From assembly GCA_948468985.1 (NCBI GenBank), contig CAOKKG010000001.1, forward strand, positions 1-64,000: a stretch of 64,000 nt of DNA. Reading direction: 5' to 3'. How positions within the stretch are numbered: position 1 is the first letter of the stretch; the number at the start of each line of letters is the position of its first letter. The DNA is from an uncultured Eubacteriales bacterium. GTDB lineage: Bacteria; Bacillota; Clostridia; Christensenellales; Christensenellaceae. The notes under the pieces were generated by a model, which searched no databases, was not told where the DNA came from, and worked only from the letters and a program-made list of their open reading frames with translations. The position numbers and the translations under genes are program-made. This document shows, piece by piece, positions 23,063-32,387 of the stretch.

Positions 23063-24598
23063 TTATTTGCAGAGCAAAGATTTGCCGGTCATTTCCTTCG
23101 GCTGCTCCAGCCCCATCAGGTCCAAGAGCGTCGGCGCCAGATCAGCCAAAATCCCGCCCTCGCGGAGCTTCGCCGTCTTATAGCGCTCGCTCACCAGGAT
23201 GCAGGGCACGATATTCGTCGTGTGTGCTGTGAACGGAGAACCCGTCTTGGGATCGATCATCAATTCCGCATTGCCATGGTCTGCTGTGATGATGACTTCG
23301 CCGCCTACCTCGCGGATAGCGTCCACCACCGTGCCGACGCAGGTGTCTACTGCCTCCACCGCCTTGACGGCCGCTTCGAGCACACCCGTATGCCCGACCA
23401 TGTCCGGGTTCGCAAAGTTCAGGATCATCAGGTCATACTTGCCCGAACGAATGCGCTCCGCTGCCTTTTCCGCCACTTCATAGGCGCTCATTTCCGGCTG
23501 CAGGTCATAGGTCGCCACCTTGGGCGAGGGGATAAGCACGCGGTCTTCCCCTTCGTTCGGGGCCTCTACGCCGCCATTGAAAAAGAAGGTGACATGCGCG
23601 TATTTTTCCGTCTCCGCGATGCGGAACTGCTTGAGCCCCTGCCGCGAGACATATTCGCCCAGCGTGTTTTTCAATGTCTGCGGCCTAAACGCCACATGTA
23701 CATGCGAAAAAGTCGCATCATACTGCGTCATCGTCACATAGTACAGCGGGAAATAGGTGCGCGCAAAGCCGTCGAAATCCGGCTCAGTCAACGCCCGTGT
23801 GATCTCCCGCGCGCGGTCCGGGCGGAAGTTGAAGAAGATCACTGAGTCGCCGCTCTGGATCTTGCCCACCGGCTGTCCGTCCTCCATCACCACGGTCGGG
23901 AGGATGAACTCATCCGTCACACCCTTGGCATAGGACTGCTCTACAGCCTCCACCGGGCAGGTGCAGGTCTCGCCCATACCGTCGACCATCGCGGCATACG
24001 CCTTGCCGACGCGTTCCCAGCGGTTGTCGCGGTCCATCGCATAATACCGGCCGCTCACCGTCGCCACCTTGCCTACGCCGACTTCCTTCAAATAGGCGCA
24101 GATGTCCTCCATATAGTGTTTGCCGCTGTCCGGCGGAACATCCCGGCCATCCATAAAGCAATGGAGGTATACCTTTTCCAGGCCGTTTTGCGCGGCCAGG
24201 CGGACGAGCGCTTTTAAGTGGTTCATATGGCTATGCACGCCGCCCTCCGAAAGCAGGCCCATCAAATGCAGCGCGCCGCCATTCTTTTTCACATTGTCGA
24301 CCGCGCCGCAGAACGCCTCGTTCGTAAAGAAGTCGCCGTCCTCGATCGACTTTGTGATGCGCGTCAATTCCTGATACACGATACGCCCCGCGCCGATGTT
24401 TAAGTGCCCAACCTCGGAATTGCCCATCTGCCCATCCGGCAGGCCGACCGACATACCGGACGCTCCGATATAGGTCATTGGGTATTCCTTTTCCAACGCA
24501 TCGATATGGGGCGTCTTGGCCAGCTTGACTGCGTTACCCATCTGTTCCTTCCGCTCACCGAACCCGTCTAGGATCATGAGCGCCGTAAATTTCTTCAT
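23063..24598 (-). CDS. gpmI: 2,3-bisphosphoglycerate-independent phosphoglycerate mutase
   Basis: A 511-residue Mn-dependent enzyme that interconverts 3- and 2-phosphoglycerate. MILDGFG near the start and the phospho-serine region GQMGNSEVGHLNIGAGRIVYQ (Ser ~62) are clear. So are FFNFRPDRARE and the C-terminal metal motifs NFANPDMVGHTG and ITADHGNAE. ATG chosen at GGAAGGAG 6 bases upstream; an earlier in-frame ATG lacks a site. Last gene of pgk-tpiA-gpmI, 19 bp after tpiA. Confidence 0.97.
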   Translation of the reverse strand: MKKFTALMILDGFGERKEQMGNAVKLAKTPHIDALEKEYPMTYIGASGMSVGLPDGQMGNSEVGHLNIGAGRIVYQELTRITKSIEDGDFFTNEAFCGAVDNVKKNGGALHLMGLLSEGGVHSHMNHLKALVRLAAQNGLEKVYLHCFMDGRDVPPDSGKHYMEDICAYLKEVGVGKVATVSGRYYAMDRDNRWERVGKAYAAMVDGMGETCTCPVEAVEQSYAKGVTDEFILPTVVMEDGQPVGKIQSGDSVIFFNFRPDRAREITRALTEPDFDGFARTYFPLYYVTMTQYDATFSHVHVAFRPQTLKNTLGEYVSRQGLKQFRIAETEKYAHVTFFFNGGVEAPNEGEDRVLIPSPKVATYDLQPEMSAYEVAEKAAERIRSGKYDLMILNFANPDMVGHTGVLEAAVKAVEAVDTCVGTVVDAIREVGGEVIITADHGNAELMIDPKTGSPFTAHTTNIVPCILVSERYKTAKLREGGILADLAPTLLDLMGLEQPKEMTGKSLLCK

Positions 24599-24617
24599 AG
24601 CCTCTCCTTCCGTCAAA

Positions 24618-25364
24618 TCAATATTTCACGACTTTGGAGAAATCCTCTGCTTTCAGGCTTGCGCCGCCGATCAAACCGCCATCGATCTCGCTCTGTGCCA
24701 TGAGCTCCGAAGCGTTCTTCGGGTTCATGCTCCCACCGTACTGGATACGCACCTTGGAAGCGACTTCCTCGCCATAGACCTGTGCGATCGCTTTGCGAAT
24801 CGCGCCGATCGTCTCGTTCGCTTCCGCCGCGGTCGCCGTCTTGCCTGTGCCGATTGCCCAGATCGGTTCATACGCGATTACGACCTTGTCCACTTCCTCC
24901 GCCGGGATCCCCTGCAGCGCCAACTTGGTCTGCATGCCGACGAGTTCGTTGGTCACGCCCTTTTCGCGCTCTTCCAGGCTCTCGCCGACACAGATGATGG
25001 GCTTCAAGCCCGCCGCCAGCGCGGCCTTCGCGCGCTTGTTGACCGTGCAGTCCGTTTCACCAAAATACTGCCGGCGCTCGCTGTGACCGATGATGACATA
25101 TTCCACGCCCATGGCGAGCAGCATATCCGCCGAAATCTCGCCGGTATACGCACCGTGCTTTTCAAAGTGCACATTCTGCGCACCCAGCTTGATGTTGGAG
25201 CCGGCCGCTTCCTTGCGGACGGCGTCCAGGCATACGAACGGCGGGCAAACCACCACTTCCGCCTCGGCATCCGCCACCAACGGCACGAGTTCGCGTACCA
25301 GCTCTGCCGCCTCTTCGGGCGTTTTATTCATTTTCCAGTTTCCTGCGATGATCGGTTTTCTCAT
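24618..25364 (-). CDS. tpiA: Triosephosphate isomerase
   Basis: A 248-residue TIM barrel. Catalytic residues are visible in AGNWKMNK (Lys ~12), [15 protein letters not shown] (His ~95) and [14 protein letters not shown] (Glu ~167), with the phosphate loop [11 protein letters not shown] and [14 protein letters not shown] lies 6 bases before the ATG. The gene is 27 bp from pgk. Converts DHAP to glyceraldehyde 3-phosphate. Confidence 0.97.
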   Translation of the reverse strand: MRKPIIAGNWKMNKTPEEAAELVRELVPLVADAEAEVVVCPPFVCLDAVRKEAAGSNIKLGAQNVHFEKHGAYTGEISADMLLAMGVEYVIIGHSERRQYFGETDCTVNKRAKAALAAGLKPIICVGESLEEREKGVTNELVGMQTKLALQGIPAEEVDKVVIAYEPIWAIGTGKTATAAEANETIGAIRKAIAQVYGEEVASKVRIQYGGSMNPKNASELMAQSEIDGGLIGGASLKAEDFSKVVKY

Positions 25365-25391
25365 GATATCCTCCAAAATCCTGTGTGTTGT

Positions 25392-26579
25392 TTATTCCTT
25401 GTCGTCCAGCGCCGCGATGCCCGGGAGCACCTTGCCCTCGAGGAATTCCAGCGATGCGCCGCCGCCCGTGGAGATGTGGCTCATCTTGTCGCCATAGCCC
25501 AGGCTCTTGACCGCCGCCGCCGAATCGCCGCCGCCGATGATTGTCGTCGCATCCTTGACATTGGCCATCGCCTCGGCGACCGCCTTGGTGCCGCCCGCAA
25601 AGGAGCTCATTTCCGCCACGCCCATCGGCCCGTTCCAAATGATGGTCTTAGCCTTGCCGATCTCCTCGGCAAAAATCATGCGCGTCGACGCGCCGATGTC
25701 CAGCGCCATATAGCCGTCCGGGATATTCTCGACCGGGACCATGACCGTCTTGGCGTCGTTGTCGAACTTGTCTGCCGCAACCACATCGCTCGGCAAGAGG
25801 ATCTTCACGCCCAGCGTGTTCGCCTTTTTCAAAAGCTCCTTCGCCGTTTCGATGCTGTCCTGATCGACGAGGGAGTTCTTCATGTCGATGCCCTCGGCCG
25901 CAAGGAAGGTGTTGGCCATGCCGCCGCCGATGATCAGGCTATCCACCTTGTTGAACAGGTTTTCGATGACGCCGATCTTGTCCGCGATCTTCGCGCCGCC
26001 CAGAATCGCCACAAACGGACGAACCGGGTTTTCCACCGCGTTGCCCAGAAACTGCAATTCCTTTTCAATGAGGAAGCCTGCGACTGCTGGCAGGTAGTCC
26101 GCTACCGCCGCCGTAGAGGCATGTGCACGGTGCACTGCGCCAAAGGCGTCGTCCACATAGATGTCGCCATAGCTGGCCAGCTTCTTGGCAAACTCGGGGT
26201 CGTTCTTCGTCTCTTCCTTATGGAAGCGCAGGTTTTCCAGCAAGACGACCTCGCCGTTCTTCATGTTTGCGACCGCTTCGTCCGCGCTCTTGCCGACGAC
26301 ATCCGTCGCGAAGGTCACTTTATTGGGGAGCAGCCCCTGCAGGCGGCGCGCCACCGGCGCGAGCGAGAATTCCGGCTTGAATTCCCCCTTCGGGCGACCG
26401 AGGTGAGAGCAAAGGACAACCTTTGCGTTCTGGCCGAGCAGATACTGGATGGTCGGGAGCGCGGCCTGGATGCGCGTCTCGTCCGTGATTTCCCCATTCT
26501 TCAGCGGGACATTAAAGTCTACCCGCACAAGGACTCGTTTGCCTGCGACATCGATGTCACGGATCGTTTTTTTATTCAT
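25392..26579 (-). CDS. pgk: Phosphoglycerate kinase
   Basis: A 395-residue two-domain kinase that makes ATP from 1,3-bisphosphoglycerate. Motifs: [63 protein letters not shown] and the C-terminal GGGDSAAAV with [23 protein letters not shown] ribosome site 9 bases before the ATG. First gene of the glycolytic operon. gap and eno are not in the window. Confidence 0.98.
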   Translation of the reverse strand: MNKKTIRDIDVAGKRVLVRVDFNVPLKNGEITDETRIQAALPTIQYLLGQNAKVVLCSHLGRPKGEFKPEFSLAPVARRLQGLLPNKVTFATDVVGKSADEAVANMKNGEVVLLENLRFHKEETKNDPEFAKKLASYGDIYVDDAFGAVHRAHASTAAVADYLPAVAGFLIEKELQFLGNAVENPVRPFVAILGGAKIADKIGVIENLFNKVDSLIIGGGMANTFLAAEGIDMKNSLVDQDSIETAKELLKKANTLGVKILLPSDVVAADKFDNDAKTVMVPVENIPDGYMALDIGASTRMIFAEEIGKAKTIIWNGPMGVAEMSSFAGGTKAVAEAMANVKDATTIIGGGDSAAAVKSLGYGDKMSHISTGGGASLEFLEGKVLPGIAALDDKE

Positions 26580-26660
26580 ACTTTTATACTCCTTTTGTAT
26601 AAAATTAAGATGCCTTATTGTCGGCGAATGTTGTGGAAAACATCTCATTTTCCAGCTTCT

Positions 26661-26689
26661 ATTTTAATGAGAAAGGCTTTCTGCGTCAA
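26661..26689 (-). promoter_or_regulatory. pgk-tpiA-gpmI promoter
   Basis: TTGACG, 17-bp spacer, TAAAAT on the minus strand, about 80 bp before pgk. Confidence 0.7.
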
Positions 26690-26706
26690 CAGAATTTTCG
26701 ATTCTT

Positions 26707-27171
26707 CTATCGAAGCGAGGGATAATCCATCTGCCGGAGCGCCTCATATACAGCGATTGCCACCGAATTCGACAGGTTGAGCGACCGCAAGCTGTCCCGC
26801 ATGGGGATGCGCACCGCACGCTCCGGGTTGCCGTAGACAAGCCTCTCGGGGAGCCCTGCGCTTTCCCGGCCAAAGATCAGGTAGTCACCGTCGGCATAGG
26901 CGATGTCCGAATGCCACCGCGCCGCCTTGGTCGAAAAGTACCAAAACCGCCCCTTGCCTTCGTTCTTTGCGAAAAAGTCGTCCAGATTGGGATATACCGT
27001 GAGGTCCAATTTATCCCAGTAGTCCAGCCCGGCACGCCGCAGATGCCGTTCGTCGATGGAAAAACCGAGCGGTTCCACCAGGTGCAGCCGCGCACCAACC
27101 ACCGCGCAGGTGCGCGAGATGTTGCCCGTATTTCCCGGGATCTCCGGCTCTACCAGCACAATGTTCAGCAT
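26707..27171 (-). CDS. trmL: tRNA (cytidine/uridine(34)-2'-O)-methyltransferase TrmL
   Basis: A 154-residue SPOUT (trefoil-knot) enzyme that 2'-O-methylates the wobble base of tRNA-Leu isoacceptors. Motif 1 is IVLVEPEIPGNTGNISRTC, motif 2 YLIFGRESAGLPE and motif 3 IPMRDSLRSLNLSNSVAIAVYE. Length is standard for TrmL. Stand-alone gene between two operons. Confidence 0.95.
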   Translation of the reverse strand: MLNIVLVEPEIPGNTGNISRTCAVVGARLHLVEPLGFSIDERHLRRAGLDYWDKLDLTVYPNLDDFFAKNEGKGRFWYFSTKAARWHSDIAYADGDYLIFGRESAGLPERLVYGNPERAVRIPMRDSLRSLNLSNSVAIAVYEALRQMDYPSLR

Positions 27172-27192
27172 ATGTATTTCCCTTTCTTCATG

Positions 27193-27221
27193 AAAAAGGA
27201 GCGCTGCAAGGCAGCGGCTCC
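27193..27221 (-). terminator. Terminator after the lrp-aminotransferase operon
   Basis: Minus strand GGAGC-C-GCTGC-CTT-GCAGC-GCTCC then TTTTT. Confidence 0.8.
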
Positions 27222-27230
27222 GATTGTTTC

Positions 27231-28397
27231 TTATAGAGAGGCGACAAAGGTGCGGATCCGCCGCATCGCTTCCTCCAGGTTTTCCATGGAGGTCGCATAG
27301 GAACAGCGGATAAACCCTTCGCCGCTCGCCCCGAACGCCGTCCCCGGCACGCAGGCGACATGCTGCTCCATAATGAGCCGGCGGCAGAATTCCTCAGAGG
27401 AAAGCCCCGTTTTCGTAATGTTCGGGAAAGCATAGAACGCGCCGCGCGGTTCAAAGCAGGAAAAACCCATGTCGCGGAAGCTCTGCACGACGAACACCCG
27501 GCGGCGGTTATAGTTGCGCACCATTTCCCGCACCTGATAGTAATTCTTGTGCATTTCCGTGCGCAGCGCCTCTTCGCCCGCCTTCTGGCTCATGATCGGC
27601 GCGCACAGCATGGTGTATTGGTGGATCTTGAGCATCGCGTCGATGACCGGCTTGGGCCCCGCCGCATAGCCGAGCCGCCACCCCGTCATGGCAAACGCCT
27701 TGGAAAACCCGTTAATGAGCAGCGTACGGTCCTCAAAGCCTTCGGCAAAGGAGACATGGTCCCGCCCATAGGTCAACTCGGCATAGATCTCGTCCGCGAT
27801 GACGAACAGGTCGTGCTTGAGCGCGACGCTTTGGATCGCCACGATGTCCTCCGCCGACAGCACCGCACCCGTCGGGTTGTTGGGGTAGGGGATGACGAGA
27901 AGTTTCGTCTTGGGTGTGATCGCCCGTTCGATGTTTTCCGGCCGGATGACGAAGTCGTCCTGTTCCTCGGTCACGATCGGCACGCTCACGCCATGCGCAA
28001 AGCGCACGCCCGGTTCATAGGACACATAGGACGGCGCCGGGATGAGCACCTCGTCGCCCGGATTTAGGAGCGCGCGGAACGCGAGGTCCAACGCCTCGCT
28101 CGCGCCCACCGTGACGAGCATCTGTTCCGGTTTATAGTGCACACGGAAGCGCTCCGCCAGGTACTGCTCAATCAGCGCACGAAGTTCCGGCATGCCGCTG
28201 TTGGAGGTATAGTGTGTCTCGCCGCGTTCGATGGAATCGATCGCCGCTTGGCACACATTCCAAGGCGTCACGAAATCCGGTTCGCCCACGCTCATCGAGA
28301 TGACATTTTTCATGTCGCTTGCGATGTCGAAAAATTTGCGAATTCCGGACGGCGGCACCTCGCTCACCGACTGGGCAATCAACTGTTCCGTATTCAC
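27231..28397 (-). CDS. Class I/II pyridoxal-phosphate aminotransferase, GTG start
   Basis: A 388-residue fold-type I aminotransferase. Motifs: MSVGEPDFVTP near residue 36, YPNNPTGAVL, and the PLP lysine in GFSKAFAMTGWRLGY near residue 235. The C-terminal arginine region is FIRCSYATS. GTG start overlaps the stop of the upstream Lrp-type gene (GTGA), so the two are coupled. Substrate likely an aromatic or aliphatic amino acid with pyruvate or 2-oxoglutarate; not decidable here. The Lrp partner suggests control by an amino acid. Confidence 0.9.
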   Translation of the reverse strand: MNTEQLIAQSVSEVPPSGIRKFFDIASDMKNVISMSVGEPDFVTPWNVCQAAIDSIERGETHYTSNSGMPELRALIEQYLAERFRVHYKPEQMLVTVGASEALDLAFRALLNPGDEVLIPAPSYVSYEPGVRFAHGVSVPIVTEEQDDFVIRPENIERAITPKTKLLVIPYPNNPTGAVLSAEDIVAIQSVALKHDLFVIADEIYAELTYGRDHVSFAEGFEDRTLLINGFSKAFAMTGWRLGYAAGPKPVIDAMLKIHQYTMLCAPIMSQKAGEEALRTEMHKNYYQVREMVRNYNRRRVFVVQSFRDMGFSCFEPRGAFYAFPNITKTGLSSEEFCRRLIMEQHVACVPGTAFGASGEGFIRCSYATSMENLEEAMRRIRTFVASL

Positions 28398-28885
28398 GGC
28401 GTCACCACCAATCTGCCCGGCATGGCTTCCTTTTCAAAAATAACGCCGTTTTCCTTATATTTGCGCATGATAAACAGAGTCTCCGTGCTGCGCACGCCTT
28501 CCAGGACTGCCAGCTTTTCCCAGACGAATTTGGAAATTTCCTTCATCGTGCCCGCCTCTACGCGGATGGAAAAGTCATACCGGCCCGACATCAAGTACAG
28601 CGCCTTTACCTCGGAAAAGCGGTAAATCCGGCGCGCGATGTCCTCATAGCCAAAGTCCAGCTTGGGCTCGACCTTGATCTCGATCATCGCCTCGGCGGGA
28701 GCCTCCTCGCCCATGGCTTCGGAATTCAGGATCGCGCTGTACTTCATAATGATCCCCTGTTCCTTCAGTTCGGCGATGGCGGCGGCTACTTCGTCCTCCC
28801 CAATGCCTAGCATGGCCGCAATCGTCTGCTCGTTGGTCGTCGCATCGTCCCGGAGAATATCCAGTATCTCCCGCTTGCTGTTCAT
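28394..28885 (-). CDS. Lrp/AsnC family transcriptional regulator
   Basis: A 163-residue feast/famine regulator: N-terminal winged HTH (about 1-50; TTNEQTIAAMLGIGEDEVAAAI) and a RAM ligand-binding domain (about 65-145; AEAMIEIKVEP, YLMSGRYDFSIRVEAGTM). GGAGG lies 8 bases upstream of the ATG. It is translationally coupled to the aminotransferase, its most likely target; it may also act on its own promoter. Confidence 0.92.
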   Translation of the reverse strand: MNSKREILDILRDDATTNEQTIAAMLGIGEDEVAAAIAELKEQGIIMKYSAILNSEAMGEEAPAEAMIEIKVEPKLDFGYEDIARRIYRFSEVKALYLMSGRYDFSIRVEAGTMKEISKFVWEKLAVLEGVRSTETLFIMRKYKENGVIFEKEAMPGRLVVTP

Positions 28886-28920
28886 CAGCTTTCCTCCTAT
28901 AAATAAATTTTGATTTGTAT

Positions 28921-28949
28921 AGTATATACCATTCCCTTGGGAAACGCAA
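28921..28949 (-). promoter_or_regulatory. lrp-type operon promoter
   Basis: TTGCGT, 17-bp spacer, TATACT on the minus strand, 36 bp upstream of the ATG. Confidence 0.7.
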
Positions 28950-28951
28950 AT

Positions 28952-28990
28952 AGGGGCGGCACAGAACCGGGTCCGCACCGCCCCTTTTTT
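28952..28990. terminator. Hairpin after the citrate-synthase-like gene
   Basis: GGGGCGG ... CCGCCCC arms with an inner GGACCCGG region. The T6 run is on the plus strand; on the minus strand (the gene's direction) the tail is only UAUUUGCGUUU, so termination may be weaker. Confidence 0.55.
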
Positions 28991-28994
28991 CACG

Positions 28995-30389
28995 TCAATT
29001 TTGCGCCGTAAGCTGCGCAAAGAACGCCTCGTCCGCCGCCTTCAGCATACCCTCCAGCTCTGCGTCCGAAAACATCGTGTTGCGCCCGTCGGCGTAGCTG
29101 GCGTCCATGATCTGCCGCATTTTTTCCACGACCTCGCTGCGCTTGTCAACACATTGTTCCGGCGGAAGGTTGAAATGCGTGTTGATCCAATAGGCAATGC
29201 TCGCCGCCCCGGAATGTTCGCCCAGCATGACGCCGACCGGCCGGTTCAAAATCTTCTTGGTATCAAAGATGTTATAGATTTCCTCATCCTTCAAAATGCC
29301 GTCCGCATGGATCCCCGCGCGGGTGGAATTGAAGTCCTTGCCGACAAACGGCGTCTTGGGGTCGATGCGGTAACCGAGCTCCTTCTCAAAGTATTCCGCG
29401 ATCTCAGTAATGACCTCCAGCCGCATGCCGCCGTCGTTGCCGATGAGCTGCGCATATTCCATGGCCATCGCCTCCAGCGGGCAGTTGCCCGTCCGCTCGC
29501 CGATGCCGAGCAGTGTGCAATTGACGCCGGACGCGCCATATAGCCAAGCCGTCGCCGCGTTGACGACCACCTTGTGGAAATCGTTGTGCCCGTGCCATTC
29601 CAATAGCTGCGATGGCACGCCCGCATAAAAGCGCAGGCCGTAGACGATCCCGGCCACGCTCCGCGGCAGCGCCGCGCCCGGATAGGGCACACCGTAGCCC
29701 ATCGTGTCGCACATGCGGATCTTGATCGGCACGCCCGTCTCCTGCATGATGTTCATCAATTCCGTGACAAAGGGGACGACAAAGCCGTAGAAGTCCGCCC
29801 GGGTGATATCCTCCAGGTGGCAGCGCGGCCGGATGCCGTAGGAGATCGCATCCTTGACGATGCCCAGGTATTTGTCCATCGCCTGCTGCCGCGTAAGGCC
29901 CATCTTGTTAAAGATGTGGTAATCCGAGCAGGAGACCAGGATTCCCGTTTCCTGGATGCCAATGCGCTTGACCAGTTCGAAATCGTTCTTGCTCGCGCGG
30001 ATCCAGGTCGTGATCTCCGGGAAGTCATAATCCATCTCCATGCACTTTTCGAGCGCCTTGCGATCCTTTTCGGTATACACGAAAAATTCACTCTGCCGGA
30101 TGATGCCGTGCTTGCCGCCCAAGCGGTGCATGAGCTTATACAGGTGCAGAATCTGCTCCGGCGTAAAGGGCTCCATCGCCTGCTGGCCATCACGGAAGGT
30201 CGTGTCCGTAATCCAGATATGGTCGGGGAAGTGCATCGGCACCAGGCGGTGGTTAAACCGCGTTTTTGGCACCTGATCGTACGGGAAGCTGTCGCGGAAG
30301 AGCACCGGCTCTGCCACATCCTGCAAATTATAGTAGTAATCGTGCTCCTGCAGCAGGTTGGTCCTGCGATACTGTTTTTCTACATTCAT
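28995..30389 (-). CDS. 2-isopropylmalate/homocitrate synthase family enzyme (candidate Re-citrate synthase)
   Basis: A 464-residue HMGL-like TIM barrel that condenses acetyl-CoA with a 2-oxoacid. Motifs: ITDTTFRDGQQ (residues 60-70), SCSDYHIF, the metal-binding EWHGHNDFHKVVVNA, and GIGERTGNCPLEAM. It lacks the C-terminal LeuA regulatory domain. The N-terminal extension before the barrel (about 55 residues) matches a clostridial subgroup that, as I recall, includes the Re-citrate synthase of Clostridium kluyveri. There are no leuB/C/D genes nearby; instead it lies 9 bp downstream of an aspartate aminotransferase. That would fit oxaloacetate use, but the substrate is inference. Confidence 0.75.
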   Translation of the reverse strand: MNVEKQYRRTNLLQEHDYYYNLQDVAEPVLFRDSFPYDQVPKTRFNHRLVPMHFPDHIWITDTTFRDGQQAMEPFTPEQILHLYKLMHRLGGKHGIIRQSEFFVYTEKDRKALEKCMEMDYDFPEITTWIRASKNDFELVKRIGIQETGILVSCSDYHIFNKMGLTRQQAMDKYLGIVKDAISYGIRPRCHLEDITRADFYGFVVPFVTELMNIMQETGVPIKIRMCDTMGYGVPYPGAALPRSVAGIVYGLRFYAGVPSQLLEWHGHNDFHKVVVNAATAWLYGASGVNCTLLGIGERTGNCPLEAMAMEYAQLIGNDGGMRLEVITEIAEYFEKELGYRIDPKTPFVGKDFNSTRAGIHADGILKDEEIYNIFDTKKILNRPVGVMLGEHSGAASIAYWINTHFNLPPEQCVDKRSEVVEKMRQIMDASYADGRNTMFSDAELEGMLKAADEAFFAQLTAQN

Positions 30390-30398
30390 GTCGTATCC

Positions 30399-31589
30399 TC
30401 AATTCAATTCTTCAAAAAATTCCTTCATCCGCGCAAGGCCGCGGCGGATGTTGTCTTCCGAGGTCGCATAGGAAAGGCGGACATACCCTTCCGCGCCGAA
30501 TGCGATGCCTGGCACGGCTGCGACCAGCTTCTCCTTGAGCAGCAACTCGCAGAACTGCACGGAGTTTTCGATTTTCACACCGTGATAGGACTTGCCGATC
30601 GCGCTTTTAATATTGGGCAGCACATAGAACGCACCCTCCGGCATACGGCAATGCACGCCCCGGATATCGGACAGCAGCGTGTGGATGAGCTTTGCGCGCT
30701 CCGCGAACACGCCGACCATGTGCTCCATATCCGCCTTGGGACCAGTGAGTGCCGCCAACGCCGCGTACTGCGACACCGAGCTGGGGTTGGAGGAGCTGTG
30801 GCTCTGATAGCTCGTCATGACCTTGGCGAGCGCCGGGTCGGAAAGCGTATAGCCCATGCGCCACCCCGTCATGGCGAACGCCTTGCTCATGCCGTTGATA
30901 ATGACTGTCCGCGCCTTGGCGTCCTCCGAAATCTGTGCAATCGAGATCATCTCGCCCGCATAGCAGAGCACATCGTAAATCTCGTCCGAAACGATGACGA
31001 GGTCGTGCTGCCTTGCCAGCTCGGCAATGGCCGCAAGCGTGTCACGCGAATAGACATTGCCGCAGGGGTTGGAGGGATTGTTGACGACGATTGCCCGCGT
31101 ATGCGGCGTGACCGCCTGGGCAATCGCCTCCATGCGCGGCTGGAAGTCATCCTCCTCCCGCGCCTCGACGATAACCGGCTTGCCGGAAGCCATCTTGACA
31201 AGCTCCGGATAGGTCACCCAGTAGGGGGCGATGATGATCACCTCGTCGCCGGGGTCCAAAATCGCCTGAAAGGTGTTATACAGCGACTGCTTGGCGCCGT
31301 TGGACACGACGACTCCCGCCGCGCCATACTCTAGGCCGTACACTTCCTTGTACCGGTCGGAGATCGCCTGCCGAAGCTCCATGATGCCCGGCACGGGCGT
31401 ATACTTCGTGCACCCGCGGTCGATCGCCGCCTTGGCGGCTTCTTTGATATACTGCGGCGTGTCGAAATCCGGTTCCCCCACGCCAAAGCTGATGACATCC
31501 TTGCCTTGTGCCTTCATTTCCTTGGCCAGCGTGTCAATCCCGAGTGTCAGGGATGGAGAAATGCCGGTTGCCTTTTTCGAAAATTTCAT
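30399..31589 (-). CDS. Pyridoxal-phosphate aminotransferase (aspartate aminotransferase type)
   Basis: A 396-residue class I aminotransferase of the thermophilic AspAT (Igamma) type: SFGVGEPDFDTP, KYTPVPGIMELRQAI, NNPSNPCGNVYSR, the PLP lysine in NGMSKAFAMTGWRMGY, and the substrate-binding RLSYATSEDN. ATG chosen at GGAGGGT; an open frame upstream lacks a ribosome site. It precedes the citrate-synthase-like gene by 9 bp. Aspartate/oxaloacetate and glutamate/2-oxoglutarate are the usual substrates. Confidence 0.92.
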   Translation of the reverse strand: MKFSKKATGISPSLTLGIDTLAKEMKAQGKDVISFGVGEPDFDTPQYIKEAAKAAIDRGCTKYTPVPGIMELRQAISDRYKEVYGLEYGAAGVVVSNGAKQSLYNTFQAILDPGDEVIIIAPYWVTYPELVKMASGKPVIVEAREEDDFQPRMEAIAQAVTPHTRAIVVNNPSNPCGNVYSRDTLAAIAELARQHDLVIVSDEIYDVLCYAGEMISIAQISEDAKARTVIINGMSKAFAMTGWRMGYTLSDPALAKVMTSYQSHSSSNPSSVSQYAALAALTGPKADMEHMVGVFAERAKLIHTLLSDIRGVHCRMPEGAFYVLPNIKSAIGKSYHGVKIENSVQFCELLLKEKLVAAVPGIAFGAEGYVRLSYATSEDNIRRGLARMKEFFEELN

Positions 31590-31634
31590 ATATAGAACCC
31601 TCCAAGCGTTTATTATCGTCCGAATGTATTCCCT

Positions 31635-31663
31635 ATCATAATACATCCCCTCTGCTTTTGCAA
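31635..31663 (-). promoter_or_regulatory. Aminotransferase/citrate-synthase-like operon promoter
   Basis: TTGCAA, 17-bp spacer, TATGAT on the minus strand. Confidence 0.72.
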
Positions 31664-31801
31664 GCTCTTTTTGCAACTTTTCCATCAAAAATATGCAAAA
31701 AATTCGTTTGTCAGGCAACTCTATTTGTGCTTTTGCAGGCAATCCGCAAAACATCGCCGTCAAATTATGCATCCATCCATATATTTCCATTCCATAGCTG
31801 T

Positions 31802-31836
31802 AAAAAAAGATCCGGGGGATTCCCCTCCGAATCTTT
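31802..31836 (-). terminator. alaS-mscL operon terminator
   Basis: Minus strand AAAGATTCGG-GGGG/CCCC-CCGGATCTTT followed by T-run, 18 bp past mscL. Confidence 0.82.
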
Positions 31837-31853
31837 CATTTGCGTTTTGTTTC

Positions 31854-32381
31854 TTATTCCTCTGCCGCGTCCTCTTCCGGTAATTCCAGCACGGAAGTGC
31901 AGTGCGGGCAACGAGTCGCGTCCTCCGCCACTTCGCAACGGCAATAGGGGCAGAGCCGCTTTTCCTTGGGTTCTTCCTTGGGCTCATCCTTTTTAGCGCG
32001 TTCCCGGATCCCCGCCACCAGCTTGGTCACCGAAAAGATCACGAGCGCTACGAGCAGGAAGTTCAAAATTGCCGCCAAAAACGCGCCGTATTTGAGCATT
32101 GCCGGCGTCTTGCCCGCATCAATCGCCGCCTGGATGGCCTCGTCACTGGCCAGCTTGATGGTCAGCGTCGAAAAGTCCAGCCCGCCGGTGAGCAGGCCTA
32201 AGAGCGGCATGAAGATGTCGTTCACGAGCGAATTGACCACGCTCGTGAACGCGCTGCCGACGATCACGCCCACCGCCATATCGAGGACATTGCCCCGCGC
32301 GATGAACTTTTTGAATTCCCCGAACAGGCCCTTCACCTTTTCGCCATCCGCCTGCAAACGGTTGTGAAACTTCTTTTTCAT
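31854..32381 (-). CDS. mscL: Large-conductance mechanosensitive channel MscL with C-terminal zinc ribbon
   Basis: A 175-residue protein. Residues 15-130 are MscL: EFKKFIARGNVLDMAVGVIVGSAF (amphipathic N-helix and TM1), VNDIFMPLLG, and TM2 FLLVALVIFSVTKLV. After the usual end, a linker and a four-cysteine ribbon C144-P-Y-C147 ... C158-P-H-C161 follow. MscL releases solutes on hypo-osmotic shock; the ribbon would sit in the cytoplasm. It begins 6 bp after the alaS stop. The tail continues in one clean frame and looks genuine. Confidence 0.95.
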   Translation of the reverse strand: MKKKFHNRLQADGEKVKGLFGEFKKFIARGNVLDMAVGVIVGSAFTSVVNSLVNDIFMPLLGLLTGGLDFSTLTIKLASDEAIQAAIDAGKTPAMLKYGAFLAAILNFLLVALVIFSVTKLVAGIRERAKKDEPKEEPKEKRLCPYCRCEVAEDATRCPHCTSVLELPEEDAAEE

Positions 32382-32387
32382 ATCCGT

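Noticed and set aside
24516-26780. 754-codon open frame opposite tpiA and pgk
   Set aside because: It is antisense to two definite glycolytic genes, with composition typical of an antisense shadow.
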